Below are positions 35,610-45,728 of a stretch of DNA of 64,000 nt, in pieces (position 1 is the stretch's first letter; each line of letters begins with the position of its first letter). The stretch comes from an uncultured Desulfobulbus sp. (GTDB lineage: Bacteria > Desulfobacterota > Desulfobulbia > Desulfobulbales > Desulfobulbaceae), in NCBI RefSeq assembly GCF_963664075.1, contig NZ_OY760916.1, forward strand, positions 2,606,001 to 2,670,000. Reading direction: 5' to 3'. Under the pieces are notes generated by a model. It ran no database searches and was not told the DNA's origin. It saw nothing but the letters and a program-made list of their open reading frames with translations. The translations under genes were made by a program, and so were the position numbers.

Positions 35610-37148
35610 ATGAATTTCAGCACCTTTGAACTTAACGATCACCTTCTTCAAGCAGTCAATCAATGCGGCTTTACTGAGCCAACACCAATCCAAGAGCAGA
35701 CGATTCCCGCTATCCTTGAAGGACGCGATCTCCTCGGCCTTGCCCAGACCGGCACCGGAAAGACAGCCGCTTTTATCCTCCCCACCGTGCACCGTTTACT
35801 GGCCGCTCCTGGAAAGAATATCCGCGCCCTGGTCATGGCCCCGACCCGGGAACTTGCAGAGCAGATCCATGCTTTCACCCAGGCCATGACCAAAAACACC
35901 GGGTTACGCAGCCTTGCCGTCTACGGAGGGGTTGGGAAAAAAGCACAGCTAGATGCTCTCAGACGAGGCGTCGATATCGTTATCGCCTGCCCTGGCCGCC
36001 TGCTTGATCTGGTGCACGAAAAAGCCCTTGATCTCTCCCAGATTGAAGTCCTGATCCTTGATGAGGCCGATCAGATGCTTGACCATGGCTTCATGCCTGA
36101 CATTCGCCGCATTGTTCGCCTTGTCCCCACTCAACGGCAGAATCTGATTTTTTCCGCCACTATGCCCGCGGAAATCAAAACCTTTGCCAGCAAAATGCTT
36201 GTCAATCAGCACACGGTAACCATCAATCCCACCCGCTCAAAAAAGAGCATTTCGCATCGTCTCTACTTCGTTGAGCAAAAGAAAAAAATTGTGTTGCTTA
36301 TGCACCTGCTCAAGGCTGAGACCATGGCAACGACTCTGGTTTTTACACGCACCAAACACAAGGCAAAAAAGCTGGCAATCAGGCTCTCGAAAAAAGGGTT
36401 CAAAGCCACCTCACTCCAGGGAGATATGTCCCAGAACAACCGCATGAAGGCCTTGGAGGGCTTTAAAAAGGGCACCTATTCCATTTTAGTGGCAACCGAT
36501 ATAGCCGCCCGCGGGATTGATGTCACCGGTATTTCCCATGTGATCAACTATGACATGCCCGACACGGCAGAGACCTTTGTTCACCGGACCGGGCGCACAG
36601 GTCGCGCCGGCTGCGTGGGCGAAGCGCTGAGCTTTGCCACCAATGATGACCGGCGTCTGGTGGCCCAGATCGAACGCACTCTTCGCCTGACGCTGCCCAT
36701 GCAGGAATTGCCCGAGGGATTGCAGCTGAACGAAGAACCGTCTCCTCAGCCCGCTCCAAAGCAGGTTTCTCAAAACAGGAGAGTCAAGCAGAGCACAAAC
36801 GCAGCTTCGACTTCCCGTTCTCGACAGTCCCAGGCCCACACCCGGGATGGGGAGGGTAAACCTCGAGCCAAGAGCCCATCCAAAAACAATCGCCCCACCG
36901 TGCGCCTGGCTGACAAGCAACGTGGTGCAATCACCATGAACCAGGGAACGGTGAAGTGGTACAACGCCTCCAAGGGGTTTGGGTTTATCGCGCAAAACGG
37001 AGGCAAAGACGTCTTTGTACATCAGTCGGCATTTCAGGCCGGCGGAAAGAAGGCCCTGAAAGAAGGAGATCGGGTCAGTTTCAATGTCGTTGACGGAGCC
37101 AAAGGTCCCCATGCGGCAAACGTTGTTAAGCAGAACCTGAACCTGTGA
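35610..37148 (+). CDS. DEAD-box RNA helicase fused to a cold-shock domain
   Basis: The ATG at 35610 follows a GCAGGAG ribosome site; the 512-residue protein starts [20 protein letters not shown]. The RhlE-like helicase core shows the Q motif (TEPTPIQEQ), motif I AQTGTGKT, Ia [20 protein letters not shown], and motif [11 protein letters not shown] basic, Ser/Pro-rich linker (about 375-440) leads to a complete CspA-type domain at residues 443-512 ([25 protein letters not shown]). The helicase unwinds short RNA duplexes; the CSD would bind single-stranded RNA. An internal ATG at 36936 opens exactly at the CSD, so a free Csp could also be made, though no strong ribosome site is seen there. A fusion of these two modules is uncommon. 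Confidence 0.93.
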   Translation: MNFSTFELNDHLLQAVNQCGFTEPTPIQEQTIPAILEGRDLLGLAQTGTGKTAAFILPTVHRLLAAPGKNIRALVMAPTRELAEQIHAFTQAMTKNTGLRSLAVYGGVGKKAQLDALRRGVDIVIACPGRLLDLVHEKALDLSQIEVLILDEADQMLDHGFMPDIRRIVRLVPTQRQNLIFSATMPAEIKTFASKMLVNQHTVTINPTRSKKSISHRLYFVEQKKKIVLLMHLLKAETMATTLVFTRTKHKAKKLAIRLSKKGFKATSLQGDMSQNNRMKALEGFKKGTYSILVATDIAARGIDVTGISHVINYDMPDTAETFVHRTGRTGRAGCVGEALSFATNDDRRLVAQIERTLRLTLPMQELPEGLQLNEEPSPQPAPKQVSQNRRVKQSTNAASTSRSRQSQAHTRDGEGKPRAKSPSKNNRPTVRLADKQRGAITMNQGTVKWYNASKGFGFIAQNGGKDVFVHQSAFQAGGKKALKEGDRVSFNVVDGAKGPHAANVVKQNLNL

Positions 37149-37300
37149 CGGCGTAAGCGGTCACGGGGCACCGAATATATGGGTTTCGTCCGGAGATTAC
37201 CCCTTGATCGGTTACGTGACGGCGGTTGGGTGAGCGCTGTTTACTCTCCACTGATTCATCGGTTGTACGCTTCAGTTAACCCGTAAAGGATAGGGCTATT

Positions 37301-37365
37301 GGTGGGCACAAAAACGTGCCCACCCACCCCCCGTAGGTTGGCGATGAGGCACGACCGAACCCCAA
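37301..37365. repeat. REP-like palindromic repeat
   Basis: GGTGGGCAC (37301-37309) pairs perfectly with GTGCCCACC (37316-37324). It is followed by GTAGGTTGG...GAACCCCAACA (37331-37362), which resembles the dispersed GTAGGTTGGG...CCCAACA repeats of many proteobacteria. It lies between the helicase and the convergent HD gene. Only this copy is present in the window. Confidence 0.5.
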
Positions 37366-37409
37366 CAGCAATATTTTCGGGATGGCAACACTTTCCAGGA
37401 AATCCCCCC

Positions 37410-38219
37410 TCAAGCGCACCCCATCTCAAGACGCCTCCTGGCTCTATCGTAGATTTTCTGTACCCTTTTAGATCCCTGAGGTAAGGCATCACGAATCGCC
37501 TCCAGATAGCCTCTGCTCAACACCAGTTCAAAACTCTTCGGGTAGTTCAGGTCATACACCCAACTCATCTGCAGTAGCTTGAAGTCGTTGAGCACCTGCA
37601 AATCCGCAAAACGAACAAGCCTGCCCGCCATCAAATCCTGGTAGATCGTCTCTGAAATTTCCTCTCTATCCGGGAGATTCAACTCTATTGCCTGATTCCG
37701 CTTTCCCTTCGAGCTATGATAATAGTCGGTCACTACCCACCATATATCGAGCTTATCTGCGTCCCGAACCATCTTTAGAGTCTGTATAAAAATGGGATCC
37801 CCCTGGCTGGGAATATCCAACCGATTATGACAGCCCACGGTTCGAATGATTGCATCAGCAGCAACAGCAGTGCATCCCTGCAATAAATTCTCTTGCTTGA
37901 TGATTTTTACACCAAGCGAAGCGTGGTTTTCCGACCTGCTATCAGCAAAGGTGCGGTAACGACGGTACTGCTCAAAACGACCAATATCGTGGAGGAGCGC
38001 TGCCATCTCGGCGATTATGCGTTCTGGTACGGATATTTCCAAACTCGCGCATATTTCCAGAATATTTGCGCAGACACGATGGGTATGCTCAGCCTTGAGA
38101 TTCATGTTTCTCTGTATATCAGCATCATCGCTATACAAGCTCATGACATACTGAGGAAACCAGCATTTCAATTCGATGAGTCGATCACCCAATTTTTTAT
38201 TCTCTACATCCAGGATCAT
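37410..38219 (-). CDS. HD-domain hydrolase
   Basis: The 269-residue protein has the HD-family metal-binding pattern: His in TEHTHRVCANI, the HD pair in AALLHDIGRFEQY (about residues 72-84), and ENHASLGVKII, typical of HDIG-type phosphohydrolases. A later RDADKLDI supplies the last Asp. The family cleaves nucleotides or cyclic nucleotides; the substrate is unknown. An AGGAG lies upstream of the ATG. It is a single gene, convergent with the helicase. Confidence 0.85.
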   Translation of the reverse strand: MILDVENKKLGDRLIELKCWFPQYVMSLYSDDADIQRNMNLKAEHTHRVCANILEICASLEISVPERIIAEMAALLHDIGRFEQYRRYRTFADSRSENHASLGVKIIKQENLLQGCTAVAADAIIRTVGCHNRLDIPSQGDPIFIQTLKMVRDADKLDIWWVVTDYYHSSKGKRNQAIELNLPDREEISETIYQDLMAGRLVRFADLQVLNDFKLLQMSWVYDLNYPKSFELVLSRGYLEAIRDALPQGSKRVQKIYDRARRRLEMGCA

Positions 38220-38440
38220 CTGTTTTTATCTCCTAAGCGGCGAGTATCAATATTTTTACCAAATCCGTTCTTGGTGAATATGCGTAGACGAATACACTTT
38301 ATCGTGATATCACTCCAAGTTATGTAATTTTTTGGTAACTCAAACAATAAGGTAATGCAAAAAGTACTTGAACAGGTAACTTGATGTATTCTCGTAGTAT
38401 TCATTGAGTACAATCACAACAACTCTCAACGTGACCTCTT

Positions 38441-41110
38441 ATGCAGATACTTCGCCTCTTCAAACACAGCAGTCTCTTCATACTCCCCAGCTTGCTTTCT
38501 ACTACATGCATAGCGGGCTTCGCACAAGCTGATATTATTGTCAATGGTGACGTTGCACCGAATGATCCCAGCAGTTGGACTGACACTACTGTCGCCTATA
38601 TCGGAGAAAGCTCCACTGGCAGTCTCAGTATTACCAATGGAGATTCAGTTTCGGGCTTTCTTGCCTATGTCGGCTACGGAGCTGCCAGCAACGGAGCGGT
38701 AACAGTGGATGGGGTAGGATCTACCTGGGAAAATACCTACGTCCTTGATGGCAGAACAATCACTGGCAGTGAACTCTACCTGGGGTACTTGGGAACAGGT
38801 TCACTGACCATCACTAACGGTGGCACCGTCCCCTATCTTTCGGCCTATATTGGCTATGGTGCAGGTTCAACAGGCACGGTCCGAGTAAGTGGGAGCGATT
38901 TCACCACCTTGCCGGCTACAGTTGTTAGATCCGCCTCCTCACTGCTTCATGTCGGTTATGCAGGCAAGGGTATCCTGACAATTACCGATGGTGGTACCGT
39001 CTCCAGCACCTTTGCTCATGTCGGTTATGAAACCGAAGCGGAAGGGAACGTTACCGTGGATGGGGAGGAGACGACCTGGAGCACAAGAACAATTTATATC
39101 GGCGAAAACGGAACTGGCGTCCTTGATGTACTTAATGGTGGGACAGTGACGGGAACAGTGAGTTACATCGGTGCCAATGCCGACTCAACTGGGACTGTGC
39201 GTATCCAAGGGACGGACTCAACCTGGACCAACAGCTCCAACGTATATATTGGGGACAACGGAACAGGTACCGTGCGTATCAGCAGTGGTGCTGCAGTCTC
39301 TGCTGGCAACACTTCTCTTGGTACGGCCAGTGATGCCAGCGGAACACTCACCGTTGATGGCGAAGAAAGCATCTTGAACCTGCAGAGATGCACCATCGGC
39401 GAATATGGTAACGGTACATTCAATATCACCGGCGGAGCTTCCTCCTCGGCCAGCACGGCTTCTCTTGGTCAGGAGACCGATGCAAACGGTACCGTCAATG
39501 TAGACGGACAGGACACCACCTGGGATATCAGTTCCGAACTCTTCGTCGGTGAATACGGCAACGGTACCTTACATGTGAGCGACGGCGCTGCAGTGACGGA
39601 TGATTCTGCATACATTGCCCACAGTTCTGGTTCGACCGGTACATTAACCCTCAGCGACGGCGCCACAATGACCCACGGCAAGACCTACGTCGGCTATGCA
39701 GCCGATGCTGAAGGGATCATAACAATTACGAACAACAGTGCCATGATAAGTTCCTACGGATATCTTGGCTACAATGCCGATGCCAGTGGAACAGTGACTA
39801 CAAATGGAAAAAATGGAGCTTCCGGCTGGGTTATCAGCAATGACCTCTACATAGGTTATGAAGGCCAGGGCACATTGATCATAACCGACCAGGGCGGGGT
39901 CATCAGCAAAAATGCCTATATCGGCAAAGCTTCCGGCTCAGTAGGCACGGTGAAAATCAGCGGTGAAGATGCGGGACTGGCCACCTACTTAAGTCTCTCT
40001 GTGGGATATAACGGAACAGGGACGCTGACGGTTGCCGATGGCGGTGTGGTGGAGAGCACGTCCATGGTGATTGGCTCGGGAGGCAGCGGAACAGTGACTA
40101 TGAATGGCACAGGCTCCACATTAACTAGTAACAGACTTGACCTTGGTACCAATACCAGCGGAACAGCTACCCTGTTTGTCACAGACGGTGCTGAGGTAGC
40201 AATCGGGGGTGCCTCCTATGTGACCGGCAAGGCAAGTGTGAGTGGGGAAGGATCTCAATGGAGCAACAGCACATTCTTTCTCGGAACATACGGTACGGGA
40301 ACAACCTCCATCTCTGACGGTGGCCTGGTGAGGGCAATAACTGGGGCCAACATCTATAGCGGTTCAATGGTAAGCATCGATGTGGACAGTAATCTGAAAA
40401 TAGGCACCTCTGAGAACAACTGGAGCGCAAACATCAACAACTACGGAACTATTCGCCTGGTGGCGGGTTCCGGGGCGGCCGCCGGCACCTATACCCCCCT
40501 ATCCTGTGGGGCAATATATAGAGACGGCACCATCCAGGCCCTGGGAGGCGTCTGGGATGATGATGCACGAACGGTCACAATCGCGGGATCCGTTACAGCA
40601 CAGGGCAACGGTGGGGCCTCGGCCACCCTTGATCTTTCAGCAAAGCAACGGATCGTAATCACCGACACCAGCTCCGGCATGTCTGCTGGTATTGGTTTTC
40701 CCGCTACGGAAACATCCACCTCTCTCACCCCGACCATTGCTGCAATCGATAACGACACGTTGACAGCACTCAAGAGTCTACTCACCGATGATGAAGAGAC
40801 GATTGTCTCTGCCTGGAATTTTTCGATCCCGACAGAAAGCTACACCGTCAGTGAGACAAGCCCGGTGTACCTCTCACTCTATGCAAACTCGCCCACCGAC
40901 CTTGCAAGCCTCAGTATCTGGCAGCTTTCAGATGGCCAGTGGAGTAAATATTCCGCTGCCGATCTTACCCCAGATGGTGCATTTGCAAGTTTTACCGCAA
41001 CCGCGGCTGGCAGCTACGCAGTCACAACAACAAACCCCACGTCCTCATCCTCTACAGGCAGTAGCTCCAAGGCCATGCCCTGGATACCACTGCTGCTGCT
41101 TGATGACTGA
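38441..41110 (+). CDS. Secreted repeat protein of T5SS/PEP-CTERM-associated type
   Basis: The 889-residue protein has a signal peptide (cleavage after AQA, residue 30). Residues 35-660 form about 13 repeats of roughly 45 residues built on YIGxxGTGTLTIxxGGxV and the alternating xxGTVTVDGxxSTW strands, a beta-solenoid. This is the pattern of autotransporter/PEP-CTERM-associated repeats. A different domain follows (about 690-870; SVTAQGNGG, then a region with WQLSDGQWSKYSAADL). The chain ends in a Ser/Thr/Gly-rich linker and MPWIPLLLLDD. There is no autotransporter barrel and no PEP-CTERM motif. It is probably surface-exposed; the anchoring is unknown. Confidence 0.75.
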   Translation: MQILRLFKHSSLFILPSLLSTTCIAGFAQADIIVNGDVAPNDPSSWTDTTVAYIGESSTGSLSITNGDSVSGFLAYVGYGAASNGAVTVDGVGSTWENTYVLDGRTITGSELYLGYLGTGSLTITNGGTVPYLSAYIGYGAGSTGTVRVSGSDFTTLPATVVRSASSLLHVGYAGKGILTITDGGTVSSTFAHVGYETEAEGNVTVDGEETTWSTRTIYIGENGTGVLDVLNGGTVTGTVSYIGANADSTGTVRIQGTDSTWTNSSNVYIGDNGTGTVRISSGAAVSAGNTSLGTASDASGTLTVDGEESILNLQRCTIGEYGNGTFNITGGASSSASTASLGQETDANGTVNVDGQDTTWDISSELFVGEYGNGTLHVSDGAAVTDDSAYIAHSSGSTGTLTLSDGATMTHGKTYVGYAADAEGIITITNNSAMISSYGYLGYNADASGTVTTNGKNGASGWVISNDLYIGYEGQGTLIITDQGGVISKNAYIGKASGSVGTVKISGEDAGLATYLSLSVGYNGTGTLTVADGGVVESTSMVIGSGGSGTVTMNGTGSTLTSNRLDLGTNTSGTATLFVTDGAEVAIGGASYVTGKASVSGEGSQWSNSTFFLGTYGTGTTSISDGGLVRAITGANIYSGSMVSIDVDSNLKIGTSENNWSANINNYGTIRLVAGSGAAAGTYTPLSCGAIYRDGTIQALGGVWDDDARTVTIAGSVTAQGNGGASATLDLSAKQRIVITDTSSGMSAGIGFPATETSTSLTPTIAAIDNDTLTALKSLLTDDEETIVSAWNFSIPTESYTVSETSPVYLSLYANSPTDLASLSIWQLSDGQWSKYSAADLTPDGAFASFTATAAGSYAVTTTNPTSSSSTGSSSKAMPWIPLLLLDD

Positions 41111-41189
41111 ACCGACGCTGGAGACAGCGCCACGCACACAATCTGATACGATGCAAGAAACGATTCAGCTCGTCGTTGCTCATCCGTTG

Positions 41190-43151
41190 TTACGCATGTA
41201 TGGGAATGCCTACAATATCCCGGCTCGTCGCCCCTGGGGCAATCTGTTCGCTCAGGCGGAAGCAGACATTGCTCATGGAAAGCGGCACAATCATTGTGCT
41301 GTTGCCGATGCGAATTTCACTGCCGGCATGGATGGTTCCCTTGATAACGATGGAGCATTCTAAGGCGTGGGAGAGCCCTCGATCCGAGCCTGGATCATTT
41401 ATTGTGGTGATCAGGTTCAACGCAATAAGCGCTCGATGGATCTCGTTATAGGCGTGTTGTAGCTGCTCCAATTCTCCACTTTTGGCATCCGGGCCAATCC
41501 GGCGCTGCAAACGTTCCAAGGCATCCCAACGTACTTTTTCTTCCTGTTTCAGGCCCTGCATCTTCTGCAGCTGCTCCGGAACAACTGCAGCAGCTATCAA
41601 AGAGGATTCGGCATTTTCCGAACCGACATTACCCAAAACCAACGAACCAGCTGCAACCACCTGAGAGGCGAGAATGCGGGCTTCAGGCGGTGCGTTGATA
41701 TTGCCGCCGCTGTGCAGCTGGCAGTAATACCCACTTTTTCGCAACAGAATCGCCCCACCGGCAACTATCAATCCCCCTTCAACAAACTGAACGTCCACCT
41801 CTCCCCGGCAACGAATCACCGCAGTCTCCCCGATCACCCCTCTTTGCACGACCACATTGGCATCGGAACGAGCCTGCGCTTTCTCGATATTGCCGCGAAT
41901 AAGAATATCCCCCAGGGCGTTGACCCGAAATTTTGGAAGAATCGAGCCCCGGATTTCCAAGGCATCCCGGGAGACAATGTTTCCAGTATTAAAATCGACA
42001 TCCTGAGAAATAACCTGCCGCGAGCAGACCTTGACCGTGGTCTCGGAGACCAGAGAGAGCACCCCGGAATGCAGAGCCCGGATCTCACCGGTGGCGTCAT
42101 CATAGGCGGCGTCATCGGCCACCTTGACCTTGAGATCGCTCCCTTTCGTCTGGGCTATACTCTTGCCGAAAACATCACTCCCCGGACTGCCGGTGGTTGG
42201 CGGCACGCGCACCGCAATCACCTGGCCCTTGTTGACCCCGACGAACATATTGCGTTCCCGGTAATCGATGTCACCATTGGCCATGACCTTGCCTGGCAGG
42301 GGGCCGATCTCCATGACAAACTCAAGACGGGCGTCTTCACCTCTGACCGGCAACGTGCCTATGGCGATAACCTGGGTCTGGGGGCGCTGTTCTTCCCTGC
42401 AGTGACGCAGGCAGAGATTGATGGATTTCGGCAAACCACCATGCACAACCTTCATCCCCGCCAGTACCTCCTCAATTTCTTCCTGTGAGGGAAGTGGATG
42501 ACCGGGAGGAGCAGGCTTGAGATGCAGTATAGCCTGCATCTTATCAGGGGATATTTGAATCAGGGCCTCTATCCCCAGATGCTGCTGCTCAATCCCGCCT
42601 TTGCGGATGGCGCGCAGGCTGGGATAGCCTGTTACGACGGCCAGAAGATGCTCACCAGCCTTGTCCGGAGTGGCATGCTCTCCGGCAACAATGTCCAGTT
42701 CCTGCGGAGAGGAACATTTGACAACCTGCCCGAAAATATTCATTCCTGGCTCCGGGAGACTGGGCGGAGCCTGACTAGCCAGAATTTCTCCCGCATGCAC
42801 CAGAGGATAGAGCAGAATTTCTTCGGACTCATTCTGGCCTTCCGCATTGAGGGTGACAATGTGCAGTGATGTGGGAGTAAAACGAGGATGCAGCCCCTTC
42901 ATCCCTTTACGGGCAGCCGTTCCCTGGGCGATGACCAGCGGATGTTTGAATTCATACCCGCTTTTGCGATTCGACTCCGCCTGCTTGATAGCCTCGTGGT
43001 TCAAACCATACACAACCCCAGAATCACGCAACAAATCAGCAAGAGACTGATCAGGAGGTATCGGCATGTCAGCCGGATGCCCGTCTCTGGAATAGATCTT
43101 GGCCTGTAACCCATCAGGACTGATATTGAGGAAATAGTCTCTATCGCTCAA
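41190..43151 (-). CDS. FapA-type (DUF342) polymer-forming protein
   Basis: The 653-residue protein starts at a TTG with an AGGGTA ribosome-like site. The N-terminal 200 residues form a variable domain; then comes the FapA pattern ANGDIDYRERNMFVGVNKGQVIA and PPTTGSPGSDVFGK. The central right-handed beta-helix has INxxGD-type rungs (RVNALGDILIRGNIEKAQ, AGGAILLRKS, ASQVVAAGSLVLGNVG). A coiled-coil-like stretch near residue 540 and a last small helix domain (IKGTIHAGSEIRIGNST) close it. DUF342/FapA proteins are linked to polymerising or flagellar-polarity roles. The gene is convergent with the repeat protein, 79 bases apart. Confidence 0.85.
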   Translation of the reverse strand: MSDRDYFLNISPDGLQAKIYSRDGHPADMPIPPDQSLADLLRDSGVVYGLNHEAIKQAESNRKSGYEFKHPLVIAQGTAARKGMKGLHPRFTPTSLHIVTLNAEGQNESEEILLYPLVHAGEILASQAPPSLPEPGMNIFGQVVKCSSPQELDIVAGEHATPDKAGEHLLAVVTGYPSLRAIRKGGIEQQHLGIEALIQISPDKMQAILHLKPAPPGHPLPSQEEIEEVLAGMKVVHGGLPKSINLCLRHCREEQRPQTQVIAIGTLPVRGEDARLEFVMEIGPLPGKVMANGDIDYRERNMFVGVNKGQVIAVRVPPTTGSPGSDVFGKSIAQTKGSDLKVKVADDAAYDDATGEIRALHSGVLSLVSETTVKVCSRQVISQDVDFNTGNIVSRDALEIRGSILPKFRVNALGDILIRGNIEKAQARSDANVVVQRGVIGETAVIRCRGEVDVQFVEGGLIVAGGAILLRKSGYYCQLHSGGNINAPPEARILASQVVAAGSLVLGNVGSENAESSLIAAAVVPEQLQKMQGLKQEEKVRWDALERLQRRIGPDAKSGELEQLQHAYNEIHRALIALNLITTINDPGSDRGLSHALECSIVIKGTIHAGSEIRIGNSTMIVPLSMSNVCFRLSEQIAPGATSRDIVGIPIHA

Positions 43152-43452
43152 ACAATACCCTAGTTAGAAAATGGAGGTAAAACAGGGGGCCTAAAAATCG
43201 AATTTCGAGGCAGACACTCGAAGGTAGTATTTTTTTACAGAGCTGCAAGATATTTCCGGCTGCAATACATCCGAAATGAACCCCTATGTAGTCTTCTTCG
43301 GTACTTGAAAAACAATACCTTAGCCGATTCGGCATTCTGGCATCGACGCATGTGTTTCAGAGCAGCACAAACCAAAAAGGAGGAACTCGATCAAGTCGCA
43401 GTTCCTCCTTTCTTTTCCCCGCCCAGTATGTCTCCTTCAAAGAAGGACACAC
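43152..43452. other. Intergenic region with a terminator
   Basis: Apart from the terminator at 43371-43416, this 301-base stretch shows no recognised gene or site. Confidence 0.5.
43371..43416 (-). terminator. Terminator of the multiheme cytochrome gene
   Basis: AAAGGAGGAACT (43376-43387) pairs perfectly with AGTTCCTCCTTT (43400-43411). On the minus strand the stem is followed by TTTTTGG, ending the cytochrome transcript. Confidence 0.88.
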
Positions 43453-44667
43453 CTAGAAAATCAACTTTTTACTCTCCGCGTAAACCAACTCTCGCTGCTT
43501 ACCGCTGATGTGATACCAGAGTTTTGCCTCTACGGTTATTTCCTCTACATCGTTATCAAAATGAACGTGATACTGCTCTCGCTGTGTCTGTAAAGGGGGC
43601 AAGGTGAGATCTATAATCTCCTTAATCTGCCAGGCGCCGTAGCGCATATCTCTATCCGGATCGATCCCCAACTCCAGCCACTGCTTTGTTTTGTTGAAAT
43701 ATTCTTTTCCCTTGCCATCACGTGCGGTCACTTCCAGGACCACTTTGCCTGACCACAGTCAGCCATCGGGAATACGATGTCCGGCTTTGTTTTCTACAAA
43801 GGCGGTGATAATAGCACTGGGAACCCATTCATCTTTGTACTTCACTCCCTGAACCTGGCCAGGCAGGTGGTTATATTGGGCTACTTCTAGCCTGAACCCA
43901 AGCCCTTTTTTCACCGTATCAAGATCATGCCCACCCGGAAAGAGGTGCCCTTTTTCCATGTGACATTGCTGGCAGGTTTTAGTTCCGCCTGCAGGCAGGT
44001 AACTGTGCCGATAACTCCCAGATAAGGTATTACACTGAATGGTTTCACCATCTGGTGCGTTATATACTCCGTGGCACTGCATGCAGAAGGCTGAATTTTT
44101 TAGATCCACCGTTGCAACTGACTTGTGGAAGTCATCGCCATCTTCCCCATGGGGGCCATAGATAACTCCTGGCTGGGGCTGGCCGCGCAGGCCTATGGCA
44201 ACATTATTCGCCTTGACGTTGTGGCAGCTGTAGCAACCAACATTAAGTTTTGCCAACTCTTGAGATGCTGCGATGCCCTCAGGTTTTCCTTTCTGCTCAG
44301 CCGCGGTCACAATGAGATCGCCAATTTCCAGGGCAAGTTTTTCCGAGGCAAAGTTGACCAGAGGAGCGTGGCAATCAAGGCATTTTAAGAGTTGCGCCTT
44401 ATTAAGCGGTGTCTTCCACTCTTTAGCCAGGCCAACCTTGATGAAATTGCGTAATCCTCCCAAAGAAGAATTCACCGCCTTGGCATGCCAGGATGCATGC
44501 CACTGTTCATACTTGCCGTCATGACACTCAGCACATTTGGCTTCATCAAACATTTCCACCAGCTCATCGAGCGTATCAGCCTCCTGCTGCGCTTGCACAG
44601 AAAACGCGCTGAGCAGAAGGATGAGCACCAGGTGCATGGCAGTCTTCCATCTCCCGAGTATTGCCAT
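43453..44667 (-). CDS. Multiheme c-type cytochrome with one in-frame UGA (candidate selenoprotein)
   Basis: Reading through one TGA gives 404 residues. An AAGGAGG ribosome site precedes the ATG and a signal peptide (cleavage after VQA) follows. Five CXXCH heme motifs are visible (CAECH, CLDCH, CYSCH, CMQCH, CQQCH), with additional axial-ligand histidines as in c554/HAO-related cytochromes. The TGA at 43761-43759 (residue 303) lies inside a conserved-looking stretch, KAGHRIPDG-TGA-LWSGKVVLEVTARD. The frame stays open for another 101 residues with a plausible fold and an exact terminator behind it. Either the UGA encodes selenocysteine, or the gene has a fresh nonsense mutation. An imperfect stem (GUGGUC with GAC-CG-CAC, loop CUGGAAGU) starts 15 bases after the UGA. 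No selA, selB or selC is in this window. Confidence 0.75.
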
Positions 44668-45012
44668 AGTTCCTCCTTTGTTCGTCTCTCCTAGAGCAAA
44701 GTTACAAAACTATTCGCTTTGGCTAGAGTCCCATTAGCTCAAACCATCCCCCCTAAATATAAGGTTTTACATCTACATGCCATTTTCCGATATCCGAGCT
44801 GTAATGTAAAGGAAATTGAAATAATGAATGCATGGGGCGACTTTTCTGGACACAGCTCACATCGACGCCGTGCTCAGCGTGGGCAATATTGGAGAATTCA
44901 TGGGGTTCAGGGAAAAAATTCTAGAAAAATGCTAGAATCATGGAGGGTATCTCTGTTTGTTTTGGGGGCATGCATGCCACAAGCACAAAGCACGCCCCGA
45001 AAGAGCCCTTAT
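44668..45012. other. Intergenic region, no gene supported
   Basis: Frames here have no ribosome site or recognisable family. TTCTAG (44919-44924) is inverted as CTAGAA (44932-44937). Base 44668 onward should hold the cytochrome promoter, which was not recognised. The region leads into the debris zone at 45.0-46.4 kb. Confidence 0.4.
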
Positions 45013-45174
45013 TTACCTCTCTGCGATAATTGAAGGTACACCTTTTACGAGCAACTCTTGAAAGATCCACCACCCCTGGATGTCGACCTGACAGTCTGCG
45101 GACTCCAGATCAATCCCATCCTGGTACCAGATGGTTATGCCATCGAGCTCAAGCGGCGTATATTTTTCTTTCAT
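45013..45174 (-). CDS. Possible small protein of 53 residues
   Basis: An ATG at 45174 with a GGGGAG site eight bases upstream opens a 53-residue frame starting MKEKYTPLELDGITIWYQDG and ending VPSIIAER. It has an acidic first half and a hydrophobic WWIFQELLV segment. No family was recognised. It lies amid gene fragments, so it may itself be a relic. Confidence 0.35.
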   Translation of the reverse strand: MKEKYTPLELDGITIWYQDGIDLESADCQVDIQGWWIFQELLVKGVPSIIAER

Positions 45175-45243
45175 CGTTGGTTCTCCCCGACGAACCGTCG
45201 GGACGCGGCAGACAATCGGCCGCCCACCACATCAGCCTCCAGC

Positions 45244-45463
45244 GCTGTGATGACTCTCAAACCAGAGAGTGACAGCTGTGCTCTTGGCCAGACTGGGCAA
45301 GATCCACAACCTGACGGGACACCGGCAGCCAGACATCTCGATTTTGCTCAAATAATTGGATCGGGGTTCGCTCCTCCTCTGAGGAGACCGACTGCGCGAA
45401 CTTGCCAAAGCGATCACTGGCCTGTTGAATATTTTTTTCGTCCTGCAGGTAAAATAGAAACAT
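45244..45463 (-). pseudogene. Methyl-accepting chemotaxis protein fragment
   Basis: The minus strand reads NIQQASDRFGKFAQSVSSEE, then RTPIQLFEQNRDVWLPVSRQ and VVDLAQSGQE. This resembles the four-helix-bundle ligand-binding domain of chemoreceptors. No membrane spans, HAMP or signalling domain are attached. It is a fragment of a receptor gene otherwise lost from this place. Confidence 0.5.
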
Positions 45464-45728
45464 GAAGGACCAGTTCCGTATTTCGAAATTTCTTCCCTAT
45501 CGTCTTCTCCAAAAACAATACCAGAATCGGTTATGTTCTTGTTTTGCGAGTTCCCCATGCGTGGTACGGGATGTATCCACGATATCGAACTTTCCCACCA
45601 CCAACCATCGGGCTATTGCCCTGATGAAAGGCTACGGCGGCCAAAGACTTGGTCTCTCAAAATATCAGTGTTCCGGATAATTTATTGCAAAATGATTGAG
45701 TAAGAAAAATGCAAGGGAGGATCGAACC

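Noticed and set aside
38590..40400. Regular DNA repeats that might be taken for a CRISPR or minisatellite
   Set aside because: The repeats are degenerate at DNA level and keep a protein repeat of about 45 residues in one open frame; no CRISPR array was found anywhere.
44719..45033. Plus-strand frame of 104 codons
   Set aside because: No ribosome site, no family, and it lies in a debris zone between fragments.
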